Part shown: positions 44,127 through 52,717 of the stretch, piece by piece
Layout: the number at the start of each line of letters is the position of its first letter
Numbering within the stretch: position 1 is the stretch's first letter
Assembly (NCBI RefSeq): GCF_029051645.1
Contig: NZ_JAACFS010000032.1
Location: 25,662-89,661 of the forward strand
Origin: Bradyrhizobium sp. CSA112
Lineage (GTDB): Bacteria > Pseudomonadota > Alphaproteobacteria > Rhizobiales > Xanthobacteraceae
Direction: 5' to 3'
DNA: 64,000 bases
The notes under the pieces: model-generated
What the model was told of the DNA's origin: nothing
Databases searched by the model: none
Seen by the model: the letters and a program-made list of their open reading frames with translations, nothing else
Position numbers and translations under genes: made by a program

Positions 44127-44489
44127 ATCCTCAAAGCTCCGCTTCTCTAAACTAATAATTTTAGAATCTTAGGTTTGAGTCTAAGTGACCGTGATTATGA
44201 CTCACACAATACGGTCCCGCCTTTTTGAAAGGCTTGTTCACATCCATCGCCAGTTTCGGCCGAATCCTGGATCATCAGGATAACGCCACTTGCATCAATT
44301 GCTTGCGCCGTTTTGTGGCCAGCTTATCAAGAGACAAATCCACATCTTCCCACTATCATTGTCACGAGCGCTTGGAGTTGTCCTCTCTTGAGGCCCTGTG
44401 AAGAAAGAGAAGGGTTATCCCTGAGGCGGCGATCCAGCACCGGATATCTTGGTTAAGCTCCACAGGGATTCACAGGATACACAGGGGTT
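44127..44489. other. oriC: Candidate chromosomal replication origin (oriC)
   Basis: This non-coding stretch lies where gene direction flips from leftward (hemJ, rho, mnmE, mnmG, rsmG, parA, parB) to rightward (PPSR, maf, coaE, dnaQ). The left part, 44146-44180, is AT-rich (CTAATAATTTTAGAATCTTA). DnaA-box-like 9-mers with two mismatches to TTATCCACA are TTGTTCACA (44234), AAATCCACA (44336), TTATCCTGA (minus, 44275-44283) and TTCTTCACA (minus, 44397-44405). TTATCCCTG (44415), GATTCACA and GATACACA (44466-44483) are weaker. CATCAATTGCTTG (44293) resembles an IHF site. The right neighbour is the DUF299 gene that borders the Caulobacter origin. Confidence 0.75.
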
Positions 44490-44492
44490 TTG

Positions 44493-45332
44493 GTGCCCAC
44501 GATCGGCAATTATTTTCATCTTCATCTGGTCTCCGATTCGACCGGCGAGACCTTGATCACGGTGGCGCGCGCGGTGGCCGCGCAATACGCCAATGTGACA
44601 GCGGTCGAGCATGTCTATCCACTGGTGCGCAGCCAGAAGCAGCTCGACCGCGTGCTCGACGAGATCGAGGAGGCGCCGGGCATCGTGCTCTTTACGCTCC
44701 TGGAAAAGGATCTGGTCGGCCGGCTGGAAGCCAAGTGCAAGGACATCAATATCCCGAGCCTCTCTATTATCGGGCCGGTGATGCAATTGTTCGAAGCCTA
44801 TCTTGGTGCGGCAACGACGGGCAGGGTGGGCGCCCAGCACGTTCTGAACGCAGAATATTTCAAGCGCATCGATGCCTTGAACTACACCATGATGCACGAC
44901 GATGGACAGCACGTCGAAGGCCTGGAAGAAGCGGACGTCGTTCTGGTTGGCGTATCCCGCACCTCGAAGACGCCGACCTCGATCTATCTTGCCAACCGCG
45001 GCATCCGTACTGCGAACGTGCCGCTGGTGCCGGGCATTCCGCTGCCGCACCAGCTCGAGACATTGAAGAAGCCGTTGATCGTCAGCCTCCATGCAACGCC
45101 GGAGCGGTTGATCCAGGTCCGGCAGAATCGACTGTTGAGCATGGGGGCTGATTCCGGCAATGACGATTATATCGATCGCCAGGCGGTCGCGGACGAGGTT
45201 GCCCATGCGCGCAAATTGAGCGCCAAATTCAGTTGGGCGCAGCTCGACGTGACGCGTCGCTCGATCGAGGAAACGGCGGCAGCCGTCATGAAACTGTTCA
45301 GCGACCGCCAGCGGCAGCGGCTTCCCGAATGA
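44493..45332 (+). CDS. Pyruvate, phosphate/water dikinase regulatory protein (PPSR, DUF299)
   Basis: This protein of about 279 residues has the DUF299 features: FHLHLVSDSTGETLITVARA at the N-terminus and a P-loop-like motif, DVVLVGVSRTSKTPTSIYLA, followed by PLVPGIPLPHQL. The family phosphorylates and dephosphorylates PEP synthase or pyruvate phosphate dikinase with ADP as donor. GTG 44493 (MPTIGNYF) after an ACAGGGG ribosome-binding site is preferred; TTG 44490 is also possible. It starts right beside the proposed origin, as its homologue does in Caulobacter. Confidence 0.93.
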   Translation: MPTIGNYFHLHLVSDSTGETLITVARAVAAQYANVTAVEHVYPLVRSQKQLDRVLDEIEEAPGIVLFTLLEKDLVGRLEAKCKDINIPSLSIIGPVMQLFEAYLGAATTGRVGAQHVLNAEYFKRIDALNYTMMHDDGQHVEGLEEADVVLVGVSRTSKTPTSIYLANRGIRTANVPLVPGIPLPHQLETLKKPLIVSLHATPERLIQVRQNRLLSMGADSGNDDYIDRQAVADEVAHARKLSAKFSWAQLDVTRRSIEETAAAVMKLFSDRQRQRLPE

Positions 45333-45342
45333 TGTTTTCGCG

Positions 45343-45951
45343 ATGACCATCTGGCGTGGAAAAGATCCGCTGATATTGGCCTCGCAAAGTCGCGCGCGGC
45401 GGATGCTGCTCGCCAACGCCGGCATTGCCTTCGATGCCGTTCCTGCCGATATCGACGAACGATCCGTGCAAGAGAAGTCCGGCCTTTCCGCGCCCGGCGA
45501 AATCGCAGGCCTTCTCGCGCGCGAGAAGGCGTTGTTCGTGTCGTCGAAAAATCCAGGCCGTTACGTCGTCGGCGCCGACCAGACGCTGGCGCTTGGAACG
45601 CGGCTGTTCAGCAAGCCGGGCGGCCGGGCGCAGGCTGCAGAGCAGCTACGGCTGCTTGCTGGCCATACGCACGAGCTGCATTCGGCCGTTGCGGCGGCCC
45701 GCGACGGCAAGATAGTGTTTTCCGATGTCGGCGTTGCCGGAATGACGATGCGGCGTTTGGACGGAAGCGAGATCGAAGCCTATCTGGATCAGGCCGGGCA
45801 GGCGGTAACGACCAGCGTTGGCGCCTATCAGCTCGAGGGGCTCGGGGTACATTTGTTTGAGCGTATCGAGGGCGACCATTTCACCATTCTCGGTCTGCCA
45901 CTGTTACCGTTGCTGGCGTTCCTGCGCGGCGAGGGCCAGCTCAATGTCTAG
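45343..45951 (+). CDS. Maf-like nucleoside triphosphate pyrophosphatase
   Basis: This 202-residue protein of the Maf/HAM1 fold has PLILASQSRARRMLLANAGI near the N-terminus, VPADIDERSVQ, VVGADQTLALGTRLFSKPG and GHTHELHSAVAAA. Maf proteins hydrolyse modified or canonical NTPs to NMP and pyrophosphate and can arrest septum formation when overproduced. It starts 10 bp after the PPSR stop and is followed by coaE after 27 bp. The aroE gene that often sits between maf and coaE in related bacteria is absent. Confidence 0.92.
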   Translation: MTIWRGKDPLILASQSRARRMLLANAGIAFDAVPADIDERSVQEKSGLSAPGEIAGLLAREKALFVSSKNPGRYVVGADQTLALGTRLFSKPGGRAQAAEQLRLLAGHTHELHSAVAAARDGKIVFSDVGVAGMTMRRLDGSEIEAYLDQAGQAVTTSVGAYQLEGLGVHLFERIEGDHFTILGLPLLPLLAFLRGEGQLNV

Positions 45952-45978
45952 AATCATCTCCTTGGAAACGGCGATGTG

Positions 45979-46578
45979 ATGCGGATTCTCGGACTGACCG
46001 GCTCGATCGGGATGGGAAAATCCACCACCGCCAAATTGTTCAGCGAGGCGGGCGTTCCGGTCTACGACGCCGATGCGGCAGTTCATAAAATCTATGAAGG
46101 AGAGGCCGTGCCCGCGATCGAAGCGGCGTTTCCCGGCACGACCGCCGGCGGCAAGGTCGATCGCGCAAAGCTGTCCGCCAAGGTGGTGCACGACCCTGCC
46201 GCCATCAAGCGGCTCGAGCAGATCGTTCACCCGATGCTCGGCGCCTCCCGCCAGAAATTCCTCGATGATGCCGAGAGATCCGGGGCGCCGGTCGTGGTGA
46301 TGGATATCCCGTTGTTGTTCGAAACCGGCGGCGAGAAACGCGTCGATGCTGTTGTCGTGGTCAGCACCGATCCGGCGATCCAGCGCGAGCGCATTCTCGC
46401 GCGCGGCACCATGACCAATGAGGCGCTCGACGCCATTCTGGCGCGGCAATTGCCCGATGCCGAAAAGCGCAAGCGCGCGGATTTCGTGGTGGATACGTCG
46501 CATGGATTGGACCCGGTGCGTACTGCCATCCGCGACATTCTGGCCGAGGTCGTTAAGATGCCGCAGCGGCGAGCTTGA
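45979..46578 (+). CDS. coaE: Dephospho-CoA kinase
   Basis: This 199-residue P-loop kinase starts MRILGLTGSIGMGKSTTAKL. It carries the CoA-binding and lid segments VPVYDADAAVHKIYEGEAVP and VVMDIPLLFETGGEKRVDAV, and ends RADFVVDTSHGLDPVRTAIR. It phosphorylates dephospho-CoA in the last step of CoA synthesis. ATG 45979 is preferred to GTG 45976 immediately upstream. It precedes dnaQ, as in many Rhizobiales. Confidence 0.95.
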   Translation: MRILGLTGSIGMGKSTTAKLFSEAGVPVYDADAAVHKIYEGEAVPAIEAAFPGTTAGGKVDRAKLSAKVVHDPAAIKRLEQIVHPMLGASRQKFLDDAERSGAPVVVMDIPLLFETGGEKRVDAVVVVSTDPAIQRERILARGTMTNEALDAILARQLPDAEKRKRADFVVDTSHGLDPVRTAIRDILAEVVKMPQRRA

Positions 46579-46607
46579 TTCGCCTTAAGCTCCGGTCCCG
46601 GAAATCC

Positions 46608-47309
46608 ATGCGCGAAATCGTTCTCGATACCGAAACCACAGGCCTCGACCCGCTGCGCGGCGACCGGCTGGTCGAGATCGGCTGCATCGAAATCTTCAAC
46701 CGCATGCCGACCGGGCAAACGTTTCACCGCTACATCAATCCCGAGCGCGATATGCCGGCGGAAGCCTTTGCCGTGCACGGCCTGTCCACGGAGTTCCTCG
46801 CCAGCAAGCCGCTGTTTACGGAAGTGGTTGACGAGTTCCTGGAATTTATTGGCGACGCGCCGCTGGTGATCCACAACGCCTCGTTCGACATCAGCTTCAT
46901 CAATGCGGAGCTGGACCGCATCAAGCGGGTGGCTATTTCGCGCGAACGGCTGGTCGATACGTTGTTATTGGCGCGACGCAAGCATCCCGGCGTGTCGAAT
47001 CGGCTGGACGATCTCTGCTCGCGCTATGCGATCGACAATTCCCGCCGCACCAAGCACGGCGCGCTGCTCGACGCAGAGCTGCTGGCCGAAGTCTATATCG
47101 ACCTGATCGGGGCTCGGCAGTCACAACTGATCCTGGCGTCGGAAACCCGGATTACGATTACCAGCGGGGCTGGTGACACGCCGCGCCGGCAGCGCGAGGA
47201 GCCGCTGGCGCCACGAATCACCGAGGCGGACCGCGAGGCCCATCGCGCCTTCATCGCCACTTTGGGCGACAAGCCGATCTGGAATGATTTTCTGCCGGCA
47301 GCGGTCTAG
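46608..47309 (+). CDS. dnaQ: DNA polymerase III epsilon subunit (proofreading 3'-5' exonuclease)
   Basis: This 233-residue exonuclease of the DEDDh type begins MREIVLDTETTGLDPLRGDR (ExoI with Asp and Glu), has HNASFDISFINAELDRI (ExoII) and HGALLDAELLAEVYIDL (ExoIII with His and Asp). It proofreads for the replicative polymerase. The chosen ATG follows the coaE stop by 29 bp and leaves out 11 residues upstream that are not conserved. Downstream are a repeat and the convergent secB. Confidence 0.95.
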   Translation: MREIVLDTETTGLDPLRGDRLVEIGCIEIFNRMPTGQTFHRYINPERDMPAEAFAVHGLSTEFLASKPLFTEVVDEFLEFIGDAPLVIHNASFDISFINAELDRIKRVAISRERLVDTLLLARRKHPGVSNRLDDLCSRYAIDNSRRTKHGALLDAELLAEVYIDLIGARQSQLILASETRITITSGAGDTPRRQREEPLAPRITEADREAHRAFIATLGDKPIWNDFLPAAV

Positions 47310-47403
47310 AGCGTTTTCCAGCGAAGTGGAAACCGGTTCGCGTCGAGAAAACGCGTCAAATCAAATCTAGAGCGCGTTCCGATGGAATCGGAACAGGCTC
47401 TAG
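47309..47403. repeat. Intergenic palindrome, family F (copy 1) with terminator-like hairpin
   Basis: AGCGTTTTCCAGCGAAGTGG then AAACCGGTTCGCGT and GAAAACGCGTCAAA form one dyad (47310-47360). A second, CTAGAGCGCGTTCCGAT / ATCGGAACAGGCTCTAG (47367-47403), is a long hairpin. On the minus strand the second hairpin is followed by ATTTGATTT, so it could end secB transcription. A reversed copy of the first dyad is at 57153-57204. Confidence 0.8.
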
Positions 47404-47437
47404 CGGCCTTTGGCCGCTGGGCTGCTTGAATTCGGCT

Positions 47438-47926
47438 TTAGCTTGGCTTGGCACCCGAAGCGGCCTGTGCCGCAGCCTGCCGCTCCATGTTCTGGCGGTA
47501 CAGACCGACGAAATCGACTGGATCGAGCATCAAGGGCGGGAAGCCGCCGTCGCGCACCGCGGTCGCAATGATCTCGCGCGCGAACGGGAACAACAGCCGC
47601 GGGCACTCAATCATGACCAACGGGTGCAGGTTTTCCTTCGGCACGTTGACGATGCGGAACACGCCGGCATAGGCGAGTTCGAAGCTGAACATCACCTTGC
47701 CGGCATTTTCAGCCTTGCCCTCGATCGAGAGCGTCACTTCGAACTCGTTTTCCGACAGATTATTGGCGGAAACGTTGATCTGGATGTTGATCGCCGGCTG
47801 CTGCTGTTGCGGCGCCAGGGAGGAGGGGGCGTTCGGATTCTCGAACGACAGATCCTTGGTGTACTGGGCCAGCACGTTGAGCTGGGGAGGGGCCTGTTCG
47901 GGAGGCGCGCCGTTACCGTTGGTCAT
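47438..47926 (-). CDS. secB: Protein-export chaperone SecB
   Basis: This 162-residue SecB begins with a Pro/Gly-rich tail and has the family core: LNVLAQYTKDLSFENPNAPS, INIQINVSANNLSENEFEVT, GVFRIVNVPKENLHPLVMIE, then CPRLLFPFAREIIATAVRDG and FPPLMLDPVDFVGLYRQNME. It holds preproteins unfolded and passes them to SecA. It is convergent with dnaQ, as in many alphaproteobacteria (coaE-dnaQ-secB). Confidence 0.96.
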   Translation of the reverse strand: MTNGNGAPPEQAPPQLNVLAQYTKDLSFENPNAPSSLAPQQQQPAINIQINVSANNLSENEFEVTLSIEGKAENAGKVMFSFELAYAGVFRIVNVPKENLHPLVMIECPRLLFPFAREIIATAVRDGGFPPLMLDPVDFVGLYRQNMERQAAAQAASGAKPS

Positions 47927-48372
47927 GAAACTCTCTCCTGAAGCGCTCGCGAGCGCAGCCCGGGTTCGTCTGAATTCGCTCGATAGGCGGAAAAGCCTTT
48001 TCCGGGCGAGTGGCTATCATAGCCCCGCCTCGTTCCACAAGGACGATGGGCCGGCGGCCGACCGGCCCGACGGCGAATTATGGCAGATATGCCTAAATAC
48101 CGCCCGGGCGGGCGCGCAATATGTATCCTAAATAATTGAATATGCGTGATTTCCGGACACGATCGGGTTTCCCCTCGCGGTCAAACGCGCTACAATTAGC
48201 CCGCGCCAAAACGCGCCATTGGCCGGGCGTAGTTTCATGCCTACATGCTGCAGTCTCAATCGATGATGTAATCTCTGCCGTTCTCAGGGAAAACGAGTAA
48301 GAGAGCCTATCATCAGGGAACGCTCGCCCGCCGGGCCCGTTGCCGGCGCTAGAACGAGAAAGCGAATACGAC
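47927..48372. other. 446-bp divergent gap between secB and timA
   Basis: It should contain both promoters. Short dyads are visible (GGAAAAGCC / TTTTCC near 47990-48005), and AT-rich patches occur at 48120-48140 (CCTAAATAATTGAATATGCG). I see no gene, repeat family or recognisable operator. Confidence 0.4.
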
Positions 48373-49074
48373 GTGGATATTTACACCATCATCTTCCTGG
48401 CGCTGGCGGTCTTTATCTTCCTGCGCCTGCGCAGCGTCCTCGGACAGCGCACCGGAAGCGAACGGCCCTATGATCGGGCCGCGCCCACCGTCGCGCAACG
48501 GACGCAGGACAACAAGAACGTCGTTCCGATGCCAGGCACCGTGATCGATCAGGCGCCGCTGGCGCCGAACGCCGATGTGGCGGCGGCCGATCGCTGGAAG
48601 GGCATTGCCGAGCCGGGCACGCCGCTCGCCGGAGGTCTTGATGCCATTGCCACCCAGGACTCCTCGTTCGATCCCAGGCACTTTCTCTCCGGCGCCCGCG
48701 GCGCCTACGAGATGATCGTGCTGGCGTTTGCCAATGGCGACCGCCGCGCGCTGAAGGATCTCTTGTCGAGCGAGGTCTATGAGAGCTTCGAGGCCGTGAT
48801 AAAGGATCGCGAGAAACACGAGCAAAAAACCGAAACACGGTTTGTTTCGATCGACAAGGCCGAGTTGGTGAGCGCGGAAGCCCGCGACCGCGCGGCGCAG
48901 CTGACCGTTCGTTTCGTGTCGCAGATGATCTCGGTCACCCGCGACAAGACCGGCGCCATCGTCGATGGCAACCCCGATAAGGTCGCCGATATCACCGATG
49001 TCTGGACATTTGCCCGCGACACGAGCTCTCGCGATCCGAACTGGAAGCTGGTTGGCACCGGAAGCGCGGCCTGA
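48373..49074 (+). CDS. Tim44/TimA family putative adaptor protein
   Basis: This 233-residue protein starts at GTG 48373 with a membrane anchor (MDIYTIIFLALAVFIFLRLR). A low-complexity linker follows, and then a Tim44-like domain (about 95-230) with SSFDPRHFLSGARGAYEMIV, DRRALKDLLSSEVYESFEAV and DVWTFARDTSSRDPNWKLVG. The mitochondrial Tim44 domain derives from such bacterial proteins. They are thought to act at the inner membrane, but the bacterial role is little known. The timA-mltA-smr order is conserved in Rhizobiales and suggests an envelope task. The frame before GTG 48373 is not conserved. Confidence 0.88.
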   Translation: MDIYTIIFLALAVFIFLRLRSVLGQRTGSERPYDRAAPTVAQRTQDNKNVVPMPGTVIDQAPLAPNADVAAADRWKGIAEPGTPLAGGLDAIATQDSSFDPRHFLSGARGAYEMIVLAFANGDRRALKDLLSSEVYESFEAVIKDREKHEQKTETRFVSIDKAELVSAEARDRAAQLTVRFVSQMISVTRDKTGAIVDGNPDKVADITDVWTFARDTSSRDPNWKLVGTGSAA

Positions 49075-50647
49075 CGCGCGACGCCTTGCCGGGCTCGCGT
49101 TTGGCGTGTTCGCTTTGGCGTGTTCGCTAGCTCCGGTGGATGCCGTTGCGGGACGTCATGTACGTTCGCAAAAGCCCTTGCATCCGCCGTCCGTCCGTCA
49201 CCTGCCATATCCACAGCTTGAATTCCCGTTTCAGATTAACGGCGGCCAGTACGCACCGGCCGCCTGGTCCGAGATCGCGGGCTGGAGCGAGGACGATCAT
49301 CTCGCCGCCTACAAGGCATTTCGCGTAAGCTGCAAGCCGATATCGGCGCAGCAAAAGCCGCCTGCCGATCCGAAGGCACTCGGCACGTCGCTGCGCGATC
49401 CTTGCCGAATCGCCAGGGGCCTCGAACTGGCCGACAGTGCGAAGGCCAGGGCTTTCTTCGAGGAGCATTTCCTCCCCTTGCGCATTTCGCGGCTTGGCGA
49501 AGGCGAGGGTTTTGTCACCGGCTATTACGAGCCCATCGTCGACGGCTCGCGGACGGAGAACGAGGTCTACAAGGTGCCGGTCTATCGCCGGCCGTCCAAT
49601 CTGTTCGTTCGCGGCACCACACAGAGCTCGGCCGGCTTGCCCAACAAGGGCCAGGTATTCCGCAAGATCGGCCGCCGTAAGCTGGTGCCCTATTACGATC
49701 GCGCCGAGATCGAGGACGGAGCGATTGCCGACCGCGGGCTCGAAATCTGCTGGCTGAAGGACCAGACCGATCTGCTGTTCTCGCAGATCCAGGGTTCGGC
49801 GCGGGTCAGCCTCGACGACGGCTCCACCGTTCGCATCAATTACGACGCCCATAATGGCTATCCCTATACGCCGGTCGGCCGCATCCTGATCGAGCGCAAC
49901 ATCATCCCCAAAGATCAGATGTCGATGCAGAAGATCCGGGAATGGATGGAGCAGAACCCGAATGAGGCCGATGAGCTGCGGCGGCAGAACAAGTCCTATA
50001 TCTTTTTCCGCGAAGTGCAGCTTTCCGACAAGGACGAGGCGGTTGGTGCCCAGGGCGTGCCGCTGACGCCGGGCCGGTCGATCGCGGTCGACAAATCGCT
50101 GCACGTCTATGGCACGCCGTTCTTCATCGAGGGCGAACTGCCGATCGAATCCGAGCAATCGAAGACGCGGTTTCGTCGCCTGATGATCGCGCAGGACACC
50201 GGCTCCGCCATCGTCGGGCCTGCGCGCGCCGATCTTTATTTCGGCGCCGGTTTCGAAGCCGGCAAGGTATCCGGCCGCCTCCGTCACAATGCACGCTTCG
50301 TCATGCTGGTGCCGAAGAGCCTCGACCCGATGGCGCGCGGCCGCACGATGCCGGTGCCCGACGAGCGGCCGTCGGAGCAGATCGCAAAACTGTTCCCGCA
50401 AACTGCCCCGTCGAAGGATCCGTCCAGGGAGCAGAAGGGCATCGCAAAGCCGTCCGACGTTACCGCGGGGACGAATATCAAACCGGCGACTCCGGCGACG
50501 ACGCCTGCGGCCGGGCCTTCGCAAGCCGCGGCCATCCAGGCAGCCGTGGCCAAGCCGGTGCCGCTTCCCGAGCCGCGGCCGAACGTTGAAGCCGTGGCGG
50601 CAAAGCCGCATCAGCGTCACTTGCGCCGTTATCGCTATCGTCGATGA
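49052..50647 (+). CDS. mltA: MltA-type lytic transglycosylase
   Basis: This protein of about 531 residues has a signal sequence (LAGLAFGVFALACSLAPVDA) and the MltA domain: GEGFVTGYYEPIVDGSRTEN, then GDGSTVRINY-like DDGSTVRINYDAHNGYPYTP, and the 3D domain RLMIAQDTGSAIVGPARADL with its Asp residues (DLYFG). The C-terminus is a Pro/Ala-rich tail. It cleaves peptidoglycan to 1,6-anhydro muropeptides. The start is uncertain: TTG 49052 has GGAAG 4 nt upstream and gives a full signal peptide overlapping timA by 23 bp. ATGs farther upstream at 48965 and 48998 overlap timA more. No lipobox is seen. Confidence 0.87.
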   Translation: MAPEARPDARRLAGLAFGVFALACSLAPVDAVAGRHVRSQKPLHPPSVRHLPYPQLEFPFQINGGQYAPAAWSEIAGWSEDDHLAAYKAFRVSCKPISAQQKPPADPKALGTSLRDPCRIARGLELADSAKARAFFEEHFLPLRISRLGEGEGFVTGYYEPIVDGSRTENEVYKVPVYRRPSNLFVRGTTQSSAGLPNKGQVFRKIGRRKLVPYYDRAEIEDGAIADRGLEICWLKDQTDLLFSQIQGSARVSLDDGSTVRINYDAHNGYPYTPVGRILIERNIIPKDQMSMQKIREWMEQNPNEADELRRQNKSYIFFREVQLSDKDEAVGAQGVPLTPGRSIAVDKSLHVYGTPFFIEGELPIESEQSKTRFRRLMIAQDTGSAIVGPARADLYFGAGFEAGKVSGRLRHNARFVMLVPKSLDPMARGRTMPVPDERPSEQIAKLFPQTAPSKDPSREQKGIAKPSDVTAGTNIKPATPATTPAAGPSQAAAIQAAVAKPVPLPEPRPNVEAVAAKPHQRHLRRYRYRR

Positions 50648-51237
50648 AACGCCGGTCTTCGAGCTTGATTCCCGAATTGCCGGAGCCGCCGCGACGCAAG
50701 CGCGGCCTGAGCGAGGAGGAGCGCGCGCTGTGGGAGAGCGTCGCCAAGCAGATCAAGCCGTTGCGCAAACGGCACCGTCCCTTGAAGCCGTCTGCCGCCG
50801 CGAAGGACACCGATATCAAAGCCACGTCGAAACCTGCCGCTTTGCCGAGGCACGCGGCGCCGACGCGACCGATTACTCCTGCAAAATCATCGCCGCCCCC
50901 GCTGGCGCCGATCGGCCGCCGCGAGCGGTTGCATCTGTCGCGCGGCCGAAAGGAAATCGATGCAAGGCTCGATCTCCACGGCATGACGCAGACGCGCGCG
51001 CATCGCGCGCTGTTCAGTTTCCTGCAGCGTGCCCATCATGACGGCCTGACCTTCGTGCTTGTCATCACCGGCAAGGGCAAGATGGGCGCCGAGTCCGAGC
51101 GCGGCGTGTTGCGCCGTCAGGTGCCGCAATGGCTCGGCCTGCCGGAATTCCGCTCGCTGGTGGTCGGCTTCGAGGAAGCCCATATCGGCCATGGCGGCGA
51201 AGGCGCACTGTACGTCCGGGTGCGGCGGGCGCGGTAG
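50644..51237 (+). CDS. Smr-domain protein
   Basis: This 197-residue protein has a basic, disordered N-terminal half (KRRSSSLIPELPEPPRRKRG). A C-terminal Smr domain (about 105-197) follows, with LDLHGMTQTRAHRALFSFLQ, VLVITGKGKMGAESERGVLR and GEGALYVRVRR. The LDLHGMT and TGKG motifs are the usual nuclease-type Smr signature. Smr domains cleave nucleic acids; newer work links some to ribosome rescue. Its ATG overlaps the mltA stop (ATGA), so the two are translationally coupled. The stop codon lies within the left arm of the repeat at 51234. Confidence 0.9.
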   Translation: MKRRSSSLIPELPEPPRRKRGLSEEERALWESVAKQIKPLRKRHRPLKPSAAAKDTDIKATSKPAALPRHAAPTRPITPAKSSPPPLAPIGRRERLHLSRGRKEIDARLDLHGMTQTRAHRALFSFLQRAHHDGLTFVLVITGKGKMGAESERGVLRRQVPQWLGLPEFRSLVVGFEEAHIGHGGEGALYVRVRRAR

Positions 51238-51361
51238 CCTGGATGGAGCGCAGCGTAATCCGGGGCAGGTCGATCCACCTGCGGCACCGCTCCCGGACTG
51301 CGCGGAGCCCGTCATCGGCGCACATCATTCGCGCGACCCGTTGGCTCCATCCGAGCTACGA
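51234..51361. repeat. Intergenic palindrome, family C (copy 2) with inserted inner cassette
   Basis: The outer arms GTAGCCTGGATGGAGCGCAG and GGCTCCATCCGAGCTACG match family C. The interior GCGCGGAGCCCGTCATCGGC then CATTCGCGCGACCCGTTGGC matches the inner part of the family A copy at 35293 and, inverted, the family E copies at 38299 and 62635. It overlaps the Smr stop and ends 4 bp before the hslU stop. Confidence 0.83.
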
Positions 51362-51364
51362 CAG

Positions 51365-52666
51365 CTACAGAATAAACCGGCTCAAATCCGAGTTCTTGGC
51401 GAGATCGCCGACGTGCTTCTGCACATAGTCGGCGTCGACCTTGATCGTCTCGCCATGGCGGTCGGGCGCGGCAAAGGAAATCTCGTCAAGCACGCGCTCC
51501 ATCACCGTTTGCAGGCGTCGCGCGCCGATATTTTCCACCGCTGAGTTGACGGCGACGGCGATGTCGGCCAGCGCGTCGATGGCGTCATCGGTGACGTCGA
51601 GCGTGACACCTTCGGTCTGCATCAGCGCGACATATTGCTTGATCAGCGAGGCCTCCGGCTCGGTCAGGATGCGGCGCATGTCGTCGCGGGACAGCGCTTC
51701 CAGCTCGACGCGGATCGGCAGGCGGCCCTGCAATTCCGGCAACAGGTCCGAGGGCTTGGCGATATGAAACGCGCCGGAGGCGATGAACAGGATGTGGTCG
51801 GTCTTGACTGCGCCGTGCTTGGTCGTGACGGTGGTGCCTTCGATCAGCGGCAGCAGGTCGCGCTGCACGCCTTCGCGCGAGACGTCGCCGCCGAGGCGGT
51901 TTTCGCGCACGCAGATCTTGTCGATCTCGTCGAGGAACACGATGCCGTTGTTCTCGACCGCCGCGATCGCTTCCAGCACGAGTTGATCATTGTCGAGCAG
52001 CTTGTCGGATTCCTCGTTGACGAGAATCTCGTGCGAGCTTTCGACCGTCAGGCGGCGGGTCTTGGTCCGCCCGCCAAGTTTGCCGAAGATATCGCCGATC
52101 GAGATCGCGCCCATCTGCGCGCCCGGCATGCCCGGGATTTCGAACATCGGCATGCCACCGGAGGATTGCGTCTCGATCTCGATTTCCTTGTCGTTGAGCT
52201 CGCCGGCGCGCAGCTTCTTGCGGAAGGAATCGCGGGTGGCCGGGCTCGACGCCGGTCCGACCAGCGCATCCAGCACGCGCTCTTCGGCAGCCTGCTGCGC
52301 GCGGGCCTGCACGTCCTTGCGCTTGCGCTCGCGGACCTGGATGATCGCCACTTCGACGAGGTCGCGGATGATCTGCTCGACGTCGCGGCCAACATAGCCG
52401 ACTTCGGTGAATTTGGTGGCTTCGACCTTGAGGAAGGGTGCGTTGGCAAGCTTCGCGAGCCGCCGCGCGATCTCGGTCTTGCCAACGCCGGTCGGCCCGA
52501 TCATCAGGATGTTCTTTGGCAGCACCTCTTCGCGAAGCGAGCCTGTGAGCTGGAGCCGCCGCCAGCGGTTGCGTAACGCGATCGACACTGCACGCTTGGC
52601 GTCGGCCTGGCCGACAATGAAGCGGTCGAGTTCGGAGACGATTTCACGGGGAGAAAAGTCGGTCAT
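51365..52666 (-). CDS. hslU: HslUV protease ATPase subunit HslU
   Basis: This 433-residue AAA+ unfoldase has FSPREIVSELDRFIVGQADA, Walker A MIGPTGVGKTEIARRLA, an I-domain with RKDVQARAQQAAEERVLDAL, Walker B GIVFLDEIDKICV and the sensor-2 segment ENIGARRLQTVMERVLDEIS. It unfolds substrates and feeds them to HslV. It is the last gene of a four-gene unit with hslV first; two unrelated genes separate the subunits. The gap to DUF2585 is 51 bp. Confidence 0.97.
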   Translation of the reverse strand: MTDFSPREIVSELDRFIVGQADAKRAVSIALRNRWRRLQLTGSLREEVLPKNILMIGPTGVGKTEIARRLAKLANAPFLKVEATKFTEVGYVGRDVEQIIRDLVEVAIIQVRERKRKDVQARAQQAAEERVLDALVGPASSPATRDSFRKKLRAGELNDKEIEIETQSSGGMPMFEIPGMPGAQMGAISIGDIFGKLGGRTKTRRLTVESSHEILVNEESDKLLDNDQLVLEAIAAVENNGIVFLDEIDKICVRENRLGGDVSREGVQRDLLPLIEGTTVTTKHGAVKTDHILFIASGAFHIAKPSDLLPELQGRLPIRVELEALSRDDMRRILTEPEASLIKQYVALMQTEGVTLDVTDDAIDALADIAVAVNSAVENIGARRLQTVMERVLDEISFAAPDRHGETIKVDADYVQKHVGDLAKNSDLSRFIL

Positions 52667-52717
52667 GTGTCCTAGGTAGGTCTCAAATGTTGCGAGAGCA
52701 AGCGGGGCGGGAGGCGA

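Noticed and set aside
49127..50620. Long minus-strand open frame (497 codons)
   Set aside because: Antisense to mltA; no recognisable domain and no ribosome-binding site.
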